A stretch of DNA of 8,041 bases from Hadesarchaea archaeon (GTDB lineage: Archaea; Hadarchaeota; Hadarchaeia; Hadarchaeales; Hadarchaeaceae): positions 1-8,041 of the forward strand of contig JAOUPD010000047.1 of the NCBI GenBank assembly GCA_029880065.1, read 5' to 3'. The translations under genes and the position numbers were made by a program. Positions 1 to 5,596 of this stretch are shown one piece after another (within the stretch, counting starts at the first letter, position 1; each line of letters starts with the position of its first letter). The notes beneath the pieces are model-generated. The model was not told where the DNA came from. It saw nothing but the letters and a program-made list of their open reading frames with translations, and did not search any database.

Positions 1-47
1 GGCGACGCATTAAACAGTTTGTATTTTCATAAGAAAGTTGGGGCAAG

Positions 48-683
48 TTGGTGGGCGCGGATTTAGTGGGCAGGGTAAATGAGCTGAGGGGAGGCAAGGT
101 AGGCAAACTCATAGCTCAGAGGATGCGAGAGTTCAAGGAGCTTAGCCGAAAGGGCAACGAGGAATGGTTCTCGGAGCTTTGTTTCTGCATCTTGACGGCG
201 AACTCTACCGCGAGGCTGGGGATGAAGATTCAGCGCGAACTGGGCGGCAAGGGATTTTTGACGCTCCCGCTCGAGGAACTCAGGCACAAGCTAAGGGTGG
301 CGGGGCACAGATTTTCAAACACCCGGGCACACTTCATCTTCGAGGTACGCAGATTTCGCAACATAAAGAAGATCATCGAGAGATTCACGGATGCGCGGCA
401 GGCTCGTGGGTGGCTGGTCGAGAACGTGAGGGGGTTAGGTTATAAGGAATCGAGCCATTTCTTGCGCAATGTGGGATTTGATGATTTAGCAATTTTGGAC
501 CGGCATGTGCTCAGCGTGCTGCACGAATATGGATTAATCGATGAGGTGCCCCGTTCGCTGACACATGGGCGATATCTGGAGATAGAGGAAAAGCTCGTGA
601 GGCTCGCGAAGAAGCTCGGGCTTACGCTTGGCGAGCTGGACCTATATCTTTGGTACTTGAAAACGGGCGAAGTTTTGAAATAA
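48..683 (+). CDS. ogg: N-glycosylase/DNA lyase, archaeal Ogg2 (MjaOgg-type) 8-oxoguanine repair enzyme
   Basis: Base-excision repair enzyme expected to remove 8-oxoguanine from DNA and nick the abasic strand by beta-elimination. The 211-residue length fits the compact Ogg2 family (about 205-215 residues). The helix-hairpin-helix/GPD signature is visible at roughly 125-152: the hairpin GLGYKESSHFLRN holds the catalytic lysine (K133), and LAILDRHVL holds the conserved aspartate (D151). The C-terminal end, WYLKTGEVLK, matches the family's closing segment that recognises the oxidised base. The TTG at 48 is the first possible start after an in-frame TAA at 30-32 and has GGGG at 40-43 four bases before it; the GTG at 51 is an alternative. 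The stop lies one base from the stop of the opposing radical SAM gene. A T6 run at 698-703 is the likely terminator. Family assignment is confident; the substrate is inferred from the family. Confidence 0.9.
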   Translation: MVGADLVGRVNELRGGKVGKLIAQRMREFKELSRKGNEEWFSELCFCILTANSTARLGMKIQRELGGKGFLTLPLEELRHKLRVAGHRFSNTRAHFIFEVRRFRNIKKIIERFTDARQARGWLVENVRGLGYKESSHFLRNVGFDDLAILDRHVLSVLHEYGLIDEVPRSLTHGRYLEIEEKLVRLAKKLGLTLGELDLYLWYLKTGEVLK

Positions 684-684
684 A

Positions 685-1560
685 TCAACTCGAACTCTTT
701 TTTGAAATTAAGTGACTTCCATCGCAGCTCGTACCGGTTGTCAGCTCCCGCAAACCTTCGCGGCAGGAGGCGAAGGTTAGACCATTTTCATCGCACGTTT
801 TCTTGACCTGCCCCATGAGTTCAAGCCTGAGTTTGCGTGGCAAGTACCAGCTGTTGTGGTGCCGTTCGCCGCGTTCGAAGTACAGCGGCGCGAGCTTGGC
901 GGTAGCTCTAGGAAAAACCTGCCGAACGCGATGCCAGCTATCGGGGCGGGGTTTAAACGTCGATGAGGTTACATGTTTGGCCCCGGTGGTGGCGGCAGCT
1001 TTGACGATTTGTTTAATTTCTGTGTCGTTTAGGCCGGGGATGATTGGGTCGAGACGCAGGCTCACGGGCACACCAGTACTTGAGAGTTTCCTCATCGCCT
1101 CCAACCTTCGTTCGGGTGGTGGTGCTCGCGGTTCAAGTTTTCGACTCAAATTTCTTTTGAGGGTGGTTATCGTGAAACTGGCCACGCAACGCATCTTCGA
1201 GAGCAAATCGATATCACGGGTGGCGAGGTCAGATTTAGTTATCACTTGCACTTGGCAGTCCTCACGCAGAAAGAGTTTGAGGCAGGCACGAGTTAGCTTA
1301 AATTTTGCCTCCATCGGCGGGTAAGGGTCAGAACTGTTTGACATGCTGATAACGCGACACTTGTCGACCCGCTTGAGATCACGCTCAACCCGCTTCAATA
1401 AATTTTTCTTTATTCTACAGTCGAAAGATCTCGGTACGTAGGATGTAACGTAACAGTAGACGCACCGATAAGAACATCCAGTGTAAGGGTTGAACCCATA
1501 TTTTTTTGGGCAGGTGCAGAGGGGGTCATGCCAGGGGTCAAAATCTCGAATGACATCCAC
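685..1560 (-). CDS. Radical SAM protein, spore photoproduct lyase-like family (COG1533)
   Basis: A 291-residue radical SAM enzyme. The [4Fe-4S]-binding motif is C29-x3-C33-x2-C36, within NPYTGCSYRCVYCYV, which is typical of the SplB-like group (COG1533). Other barrel features follow: ISMSNSSDPYPPME (71-84), VITKSD (106-111), and LRLDPIIPGLND (168-179). Two C-terminal cysteines, C266 in CREG and C279 in CDGSHLI, sit in what I recall as a conserved tail of archaeal members; C15 and C17 precede the SAM motif. The substrate is unknown. SplB repairs spore photoproduct, but archaeal members of this family are mostly uncharacterised, so a DNA-repair role is only suggested by homology and by the adjacent ogg gene. 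The start is GTG at 1560, supported by AAGGTG five bases upstream on the minus strand. The gene converges on ogg with a one-base gap. No clear promoter sits in the 50 bases before it, so transcription may begin further upstream. Confidence 0.88.
   Translation of the reverse strand: MDVIRDFDPWHDPLCTCPKKYGFNPYTGCSYRCVYCYVTSYVPRSFDCRIKKNLLKRVERDLKRVDKCRVISMSNSSDPYPPMEAKFKLTRACLKLFLREDCQVQVITKSDLATRDIDLLSKMRCVASFTITTLKRNLSRKLEPRAPPPERRLEAMRKLSSTGVPVSLRLDPIIPGLNDTEIKQIVKAAATTGAKHVTSSTFKPRPDSWHRVRQVFPRATAKLAPLYFERGERHHNSWYLPRKLRLELMGQVKKTCDENGLTFASCREGLRELTTGTSCDGSHLISKKSSS
698..703 (+). terminator. T-run terminator after ogg
   Basis: Six consecutive T on the plus strand, 15 bases after the ogg stop codon, with no strong hairpin before it. 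Archaeal RNA polymerase commonly terminates at such U-runs. It lies inside the 3' end of the convergent radical SAM gene, so the two transcripts would overlap by about 20 bases. Confidence 0.4.
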
Positions 1561-1610
1561 AATGACACCTTGTTGTTTCTTGCCGGCTTCCAGAAAAATT
1601 CTTCTCCAGC

Positions 1611-1925
1611 TTAAATTTCATCAAAAAGCGCGCCGAGATAAGAGCCGCGGGCATCTCGACGACTGCGGACGACGTAGCCCACCCGAACCGCCTTTTGAGC
1701 AGCTCGCCAAACCACGTCGCTCCGATCCTTCACGGACCGTGTGGATTACCCTGACGAGTTCTCCACGCCGCAACCCTTCGAGCGCTTTTGAATCAACCCT
1801 GTCAGCCTGCTGTTCAAGGCCTCGTTGAGCCGGCCTAGCTCTCTGAGGCCCCTACCAGTGGGATCCACCAAGATCGATTCTAGAGGCCCTTCCGGTTTGC
1901 TCTCCCGGCGCGAGAAAAAATTAGT
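1611..1925 (-). pseudogene. Possible decayed small gene or long leader upstream of the radical SAM gene
   Basis: One minus-strand frame is open from 1925 to 1614 except for a single TAA at 1748-1746, and ends at TAA 1613-1611. The first part, from TTG 1871 or GTG 1868, would encode about 41 residues including DPTGRGLRELGRLNEALN. The second, from GTG 1733, would encode about 40 residues ending VGYVVRSRRDARGSYLGALFDEI in part (VVRSRRDARG, LGALFDEI). Around the TAA a shifted frame reads more protein-like (ALEGLRRGELVRVIHTV), which suggests two compensating frameshifts in a former single gene. Neither half has a good ribosome-binding site. A TATA-like box lies upstream at 1933-1942. I do not recognise the product. 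Alternatives are two tiny genes, a structured leader or an unnamed RNA. No base-periodicity test was run. Confidence 0.3.
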
Positions 1926-1932
1926 TTACTTC

Positions 1933-1942
1933 CATAAATAAT
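1933..1942 (-). promoter_or_regulatory. TATA-like box, minus strand, for the radical SAM transcript
   Basis: On the minus strand this reads ATTATTTATG, flanked by AAA upstream, in a local A/T-rich patch between G/C-rich sequences. It would place transcription start near 1910, ahead of the disrupted region and the radical SAM gene. It is divergent from the promoter at 1975-1984. Confidence 0.35.
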
Positions 1943-1974
1943 TTTCCCACTCCCCGGCTGAAAGGGTCGAAAAT

Positions 1975-1984
1975 CTTAAATAAG
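1975..1984 (+). promoter_or_regulatory. TATA-like box for the cysteine-rich microprotein gene
   Basis: CTTAAATAAG preceded by CGAAAA, which resembles a purine-rich BRE. Counting about 25 bases downstream puts transcription start near 2005, giving a leader of about 23 bases that contains the strong GGGAGGGG ribosome-binding site at 2016-2023. Confidence 0.45.
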
Positions 1985-2027
1985 TGATGTTTGCTTCTAT
2001 CAAATGGAAATTCTTGGGAGGGGAAGG

Positions 2028-2165
2028 ATGCCGAAGTGCTGTCCTAAGTGTTGGCAGTACTATGAGTGTGAGAATCGGAACGAGTGTTGCCCTGAGTGCG
2101 ACTACTACTCTAGCGGCGAGTGCATCTACTCTGAAGTGGAACCTTACGAGTTAGAAGAGGAGTAA
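2028..2165 (+). CDS. 45-residue cysteine-rich microprotein, probable zinc binder
   Basis: The ATG at 2028 is preceded by GGGAGGGGAAGG, a strong purine-rich ribosome-binding site, and by a TATA-like box. The product has eight cysteines in 45 residues (C4, C5, C8, C14, C20, C21, C24, C32). The motif C-C-P-x-C occurs twice, as CCPKC (4-8) and CCPEC (20-24), each followed by an aromatic-rich stretch (WQYYEC, DYYSSGEC), so the protein looks like an internal duplication of a C-C-P-x-C-x5-7-C unit. This spacing suits one or two tetrahedral zinc sites. The last ten residues are acidic (EVEPYELEEE). There is no signal peptide or membrane segment, so it is probably cytosolic. It is a separate transcription unit: a T5 run at 2184-2188 follows and hsp20 has its own TATA box. 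I do not recognise a named family, and the function is unknown. A secreted disulfide protein is unlikely without a signal peptide. Confidence 0.75.
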   Translation: MPKCCPKCWQYYECENRNECCPECDYYSSGECIYSEVEPYELEEE

Positions 2166-2183
2166 TCGCCCCGGAAGATTCAA

Positions 2184-2204
2184 TTTTTGCGGCGAAAAGC
2201 GCCG
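2184..2204 (+). terminator. T-run and short hairpin after the microprotein gene
   Basis: TTTTT at 2184-2188 lies 19 bases after the microprotein stop and is a plausible archaeal U-run terminator. Directly after it, CGGCG (2190-2194) pairs with CGCCG (2200-2204) across an AAAAG loop. The hairpin follows rather than precedes the T-run, so this is not a bacterial-type intrinsic terminator. Confidence 0.35.
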
Positions 2205-2219
2205 TATCTACTCCTAAAG

Positions 2220-2226
2220 TTATAAG
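2220..2226 (+). promoter_or_regulatory. TATA-like box for the hsp20-ACT-hom-thrC-glyA cluster
   Basis: TTATAAG preceded by CTAAAG. It lies about 37 bases before the hsp20 ATG, so transcription would start near 2248 and leave a leader of about 12 bases containing the GGTGA ribosome-binding site (2251-2255). No other clear promoter is seen before the following genes, which are tightly packed. Confidence 0.45.
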
Positions 2227-2259
2227 TGCTAGTCGAAACATCTAACTTTTGGTGAGCAC

Positions 2260-2835
2260 ATGTCGTACGATCCATTCGACGATGAGTTCTTCAAGCTTAT
2301 GCGGCGCATGATGCGAGAGTTCGACCGTGAGTTCAAAGGAATGGAGGACAAGTTCAAGATAGACGTTCGAGAATTCGAGCGAGGGCCGGGGGTCACGGGC
2401 TTCAAGGTGGAAATAAGGGACTTCGGTAAAGGCAAACCAGAGGTCAAAGTAACACCGCTAGGCAAGCGCCCGATGAGGATAGCGCCTTTCAAAGCTCCGG
2501 CCGAAGTACCCGTGGAACGTCCGAAGCCGCCAAAGGTTGAACGGAAAGAGATCAAACCCGTAACCCGCATGCTTGAGACGAACTGCGGGAAGAGCGAGCG
2601 TCTTGACGAAATCGTGCTCACGATGCAGGTGCCGGGAGTGAAGAAGGAAGATGTGGAGGTTAGGCAGCTGGGTAACGCGCTCGAAATCATCGCGCGGAAG
2701 CCTAGTGGCGAGGCATATTTTGGGGCGTTTGAGCTCCCGCCTGACGCGGCGCCAAGCGAGCGAGAAGTTGAGCTGAAAGGAAAAATGTTGATTATTTCAA
2801 TCCCGAGGAGAAGGCGCTCCCGCATGAAGTCTTGA
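2260..2835 (+). CDS. Hsp20/alpha-crystallin family small heat-shock protein
   Basis: A 191-residue protein with an alpha-crystallin domain at its C-terminal end, about 112-182. Recognisable strands are DEIVLTMQVPGVKKEDVEV (116-134), ALEIIARK (140-147), YFGAFELPPDA (153-163) and the closing GKMLIISIP (174-182), with the conserved G-x-L pattern kept as GKML. Such proteins are ATP-independent holdases that bind unfolding proteins. The N-terminal part begins with an aromatic, charged helix (DPFDDEFFKLMRRMMREFDREF), then a region with GPGVTGFKVEIRDFG, then a proline/lysine linker (about 80-101). The basic tail RRRRSR contains no separate C-terminal I-x-I anchor; the only I-x-I, at 179-181, lies in the final strand, so oligomer assembly may differ from classical Hsp20. 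ATG 2260 is supported by GGTGA four bases away. It is the first gene of the cluster, 19 bases before the ACT gene. Confidence 0.85.
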   Translation: MSYDPFDDEFFKLMRRMMREFDREFKGMEDKFKIDVREFERGPGVTGFKVEIRDFGKGKPEVKVTPLGKRPMRIAPFKAPAEVPVERPKPPKVERKEIKPVTRMLETNCGKSERLDEIVLTMQVPGVKKEDVEVRQLGNALEIIARKPSGEAYFGAFELPPDAAPSEREVELKGKMLIISIPRRRRSRMKS

Positions 2836-2854
2836 GCGAAGCGAGGGTGAAGAA

Positions 2855-3358
2855 ATGCTGATAAGGCTCGAAATGGAGCTCGAAGACGTCCCAGGACAGC
2901 TCTTCAAGGCGCTCGAGCCCATTTCACGCTACGGGGGCAACATTCAAAGCATCATGCACCAGCGCGAGCGAAAGACACCACTCGGGCGGCTACCTGTCAT
3001 GTTGATTTTTGAGATCGGCGAGCGAGCGAGGCTTAATCGAATTTTAGCGGCACTTCGGGCGATGGGGGTGCGGATCACCCGGATTGGAGAACGCGAAGGC
3101 GCAGTGAGGACCACAGTTTTGTTAATAGGGCACATCATCCACACCGACGTTCGGGACACCATCGATCGCCTGAACGCTCTTAAGGGGGTAATGGTATCCG
3201 ACTTGAGTCTCGCGATGGGCGCCCCCGGCCAGGAGTCGGCAGCTCGAATGACAATCGTGGTTGATGACGAGAAACATACGAATTTGGCCATCTCCAGAAT
3301 GCGGCGCATAGCAGACAGAAAAGAACTGCTCATGATAACTTCACTTGAGGCGGAATGA
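2855..3358 (+). CDS. ACT-domain protein, predicted allosteric regulator of homoserine dehydrogenase (COG2061)
   Basis: A 167-residue protein without a catalytic domain. The first ACT-like unit covers about 2-76: RLEMELEDVPGQLFKALEPI, then GGNIQSIMHQR, the usual place where ACT domains bind amino acids at a glycine turn. A second beta-alpha-beta unit covers about 86-165 (TTVLLIGHIIHTDVRDTIDRL, then MTIVVDDEK and ISRMRRIADRKELLMITSLE). Archaeal proteins of this type are found immediately before hom and are predicted to regulate it; this order is seen here, and the 3' end overlaps hom by four bases (ATGA). Because the Hom protein encoded next ends without an ACT domain, this protein probably supplies feedback control, perhaps by threonine. 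The ligand is inferred, not seen. ATG 2855 has GGTGA at 2847-2851 at four bases spacing. Confidence 0.85.
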   Translation: MLIRLEMELEDVPGQLFKALEPISRYGGNIQSIMHQRERKTPLGRLPVMLIFEIGERARLNRILAALRAMGVRITRIGEREGAVRTTVLLIGHIIHTDVRDTIDRLNALKGVMVSDLSLAMGAPGQESAARMTIVVDDEKHTNLAISRMRRIADRKELLMITSLEAE

Positions 3359-4371
3359 TGCGCGTAATACTCGTTGGATTCGGAAACTTGGGTAGAGGGC
3401 TCAGCCGCGTGCTCGTCCAAAAAGCCAGCTTTCTGCATAGGAGCCACGGTTTGATCACACGTGTGGTTGCGGTCGTTGACGAGTTTGGCTCGGTAGTGGA
3501 TGAAAAAGGGCTCAATTTAAATGAATTGCTAAAGGTCGCCGAGAAGAAGGGGACGGTGGTGGCGTATAAAGGAGGGAAACGGGGCAAACTCGCTCTCAAA
3601 GTGATTGATGATGTTGAGGCGGATGTTGTTTACGATCTCACACCAACAAACATCAAAACAGGGGAGCCTGGGCTAACCCACATCAAACGTGCGATGCGGG
3701 AGGGGAAGCATGTTATAACCTCAAATAAGGGGCCGCTCGTGGTCGCATTCAGGGAGCTCGACTCACTGGCAAAGCGATGTGGCGTGGAATTCAGGTATTC
3801 CGCTTCGGTCGGAGGAGCGATACCGGTGGTGGGGCTCGCGAAGAAACTGTTGGCCGGGAATGAGATTCACGAAATCAGGGGCGTGCTCAACGGCACCACA
3901 AACTACATCCTCACACGCATGAGCAAGGAGGGTGCTCCCTTCGAGGTCGTTCTGCGGGAGGCCAAAGAGCTTGGGATAGCCGAGAAGGACCCGACGCTCG
4001 ACATAGAGGGCATCGACACAGCATGCAAAATCACGATTCTAGCGAACTCCTTGTTGGGTATGAACGCAAGGCTCAAGGAGGTCAAGAGAGCGGGCATCGC
4101 ACGAGTTCGGCCCGAAGCGATTCGGCTGGCCCAAGAGGCAGGGTACACGATAAAGCTCATCGGCATCGCGAAACGTGGTTCGCTGGAAGTAGGGCCGAAG
4201 CTAGTTCCACTAGGGCACCCGCTCGCTGTTGGTGGCACCCTAAATGCAGTAACATTTAAGCTCGATTTGGCGCGGGAGATCTCAATCACTGGCTTCGGGG
4301 CGGGCCCGAAGGAGACTTCGAGCTCATTGCTTGGGGATCTGATAGATATCCACCGAACGCTTGGGGGCTAA
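3355..4371 (+). CDS. hom: Homoserine dehydrogenase (short form without ACT domain)
   Basis: Reduces aspartate 4-semialdehyde to homoserine with NAD(P)H, the branch point towards threonine and methionine; cytosolic. The 338 residues cover only the catalytic part. The Rossmann loop is GFGNLGRG (8-15). ITSNKGPL (121-128) carries K125, equivalent to the conserved SNK lysine of yeast Hom6. The substrate and dimer region includes SVGGAIPVV (151-159) and LNGTTNYILTRM (178-189). The catalytic signature EKDPTLDIEGIDTACK has E210, D216, D221 and K225 all present, matching the yeast E208, D219, K223 arrangement. There is no aspartokinase fusion and no C-terminal ACT domain, which fits the separate ACT gene before it. 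The start ATG 3355 overlaps the ACT stop as ATGA; a second ATG follows at 3358, and GAGGCGG (3347-3353) serves as ribosome-binding site. thrC starts two bases after its stop. Confidence 0.95.
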   Translation: MMRVILVGFGNLGRGLSRVLVQKASFLHRSHGLITRVVAVVDEFGSVVDEKGLNLNELLKVAEKKGTVVAYKGGKRGKLALKVIDDVEADVVYDLTPTNIKTGEPGLTHIKRAMREGKHVITSNKGPLVVAFRELDSLAKRCGVEFRYSASVGGAIPVVGLAKKLLAGNEIHEIRGVLNGTTNYILTRMSKEGAPFEVVLREAKELGIAEKDPTLDIEGIDTACKITILANSLLGMNARLKEVKRAGIARVRPEAIRLAQEAGYTIKLIGIAKRGSLEVGPKLVPLGHPLAVGGTLNAVTFKLDLAREISITGFGAGPKETSSSLLGDLIDIHRTLGG

Positions 4372-4373
4372 GC

Positions 4374-5591
4374 TTGCGGTTAGAGTGCATCGAGTGCGGC
4401 AGCAAGTTCAGAATTAACGAGAGATTTTACACGTGCCCAAAATGCGGAGGCTTGCTCGAGGTCGAGTTCGAACTAAGTGAGCTGAAGCGGAAGCTCAATC
4501 GTAAGCGCCTGAAGGTCGAGGCGCCGAGTGTCTGGAAGTATCGTGCATTCATGCCGATTTTAGATGAATCAAAAATCGTCAGTTTGAGGGAGGGAGGGAC
4601 ACCTCTCTACCGCTGCAACCGTCTTGCCAAGGAAGTCGGGGTTCGGGAACTCTACGTGAAATTTGAGGGAGCCAATCCAACTGGTTCTTTCAAGGATCGG
4701 GGGATGACGGTTGGTGTCACGAAGGCGCTCGAGCTTGGAGCTAAGACCGTCGCGTGTGCTTCGACTGGCAACACCTCAGCCTCGCTGTCGGCCTATGCGG
4801 CCAAGGCCGGGTTACGCTGCGTAGTCTTGCTCCCCAAGGGTAAGGTGGCACGAGGCAAGCTGGCGCAGACGCTGATTTACGGCGCGCTGACGATAGAAGT
4901 AAAGGGGAACTTCGATGAGGCGCTGGCGATTGTGCGGAGGATATGCGAGGAGCGGAAGGACATCTATCTTTTGAATTCACTGAATCCCTTTAGACCCCAA
5001 GGTCAGAAGTCGATAGGATTTGAGATAGCGGATCAGCTTGGGTGGGTAGTGCCGGACCGCGTGGTGGTGCCCATGGGGAACTGCGCCAACATCTGGGCGA
5101 TTTACAAGGGCTTCTTCGAGTTCGACTTGGTCGGGTTGACGAAGGGAATACCTGTAATGACCGGGATCCAATCCGAGGGCTCGATGCCGATCGTCGACGC
5201 TATCAAGAGGGGGCTTGACAAATTCGTGCCAGTTAAAAAACCAGAAACGATAGCCACGGCAATCCGTATAGGTAATCCAGTGAACGGTCCAAAGGCAATT
5301 CGGGCAATCCGAGCCTCAAATGGCACGGCGGAGGCGGTGAGTGATGCTGAAATCATCAAGGCCCAAAAGTTAATGACCCGCTTGGAAGGAATTGGAGCGG
5401 AGCCTGCCAGCGCGTCTACGGTCGCTGGGCTCAAAAAGCTCGTGCGTCGTGGAACCGTCAAGCGGGATGAGCGCGTGGTTTGCGTAGCGACGGGGCACAT
5501 ATTAAAAGACCCGGAAGAAGCAATAATGGTCTCGGAGCGCTTGCGTGAGGCTCCGGCGAGGTATAAGGAAATAATGAAGCTATTAAGGTGA
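4374..5591 (+). CDS. thrC: Threonine synthase (PLP-dependent)
   Basis: Converts O-phosphohomoserine to threonine and phosphate, the final step of threonine synthesis; cytosolic. The 405-residue protein starts with a zinc-ribbon-like segment, C5-x2-C8 and C21-x2-C24, common in archaeal and plant-type threonine synthases. The PLP-binding lysine is K107 in NPTGSFKDRGM (101-111). CASTGNTSASLSAYAA (128-143) is the substrate and cofactor loop, and PMGNCAN (233-239) is the expected phosphate-cradle position. The late ATGHILKDPEE segment is also family-typical. The TTG start at 4374 is the only sensible one, since C5 follows directly; GGGGG at 4363-4367 may be the ribosome-binding site. It lies two bases after hom and its stop runs into the region carrying the glyA ribosome-binding site. 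The homoserine kinase that makes its substrate is not in this window. Cysteate synthase or another paralogue is less likely given the hom linkage. Confidence 0.93.
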   Translation: MRLECIECGSKFRINERFYTCPKCGGLLEVEFELSELKRKLNRKRLKVEAPSVWKYRAFMPILDESKIVSLREGGTPLYRCNRLAKEVGVRELYVKFEGANPTGSFKDRGMTVGVTKALELGAKTVACASTGNTSASLSAYAAKAGLRCVVLLPKGKVARGKLAQTLIYGALTIEVKGNFDEALAIVRRICEERKDIYLLNSLNPFRPQGQKSIGFEIADQLGWVVPDRVVVPMGNCANIWAIYKGFFEFDLVGLTKGIPVMTGIQSEGSMPIVDAIKRGLDKFVPVKKPETIATAIRIGNPVNGPKAIRAIRASNGTAEAVSDAEIIKAQKLMTRLEGIGAEPASASTVAGLKKLVRRGTVKRDERVVCVATGHILKDPEEAIMVSERLREAPARYKEIMKLLR

Positions 5592-5596
5592 ACGAA

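Noticed and set aside
1746..1748. Stop-codon recoding at the internal TAA
   Set aside because: Known archaeal recoding uses TAG for pyrrolysine or TGA for selenocysteine; TAA readthrough has no support here, so decay or two separate short frames is simpler.
1490..1828. 112-codon plus-strand frame antisense to the radical SAM start and upstream region
   Set aside because: Composition rich in S, R and P is typical of an antisense shadow in G/C-rich DNA; no ribosome-binding site or motif.
1561..1925. Possible RNase P RNA or SRP RNA on the minus strand upstream of the radical SAM gene
   Set aside because: I looked for the RNase P GAGGAAAGUC region and the SRP helix 8 GGAAGGGAGCAGCC-type motif; only fragments such as ACCGGAAGGG appear, without the rest.
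2190..2204. Bacterial-type intrinsic terminator after the microprotein gene
   Set aside because: The hairpin follows the T-run instead of preceding it, and the organism appears archaeal.
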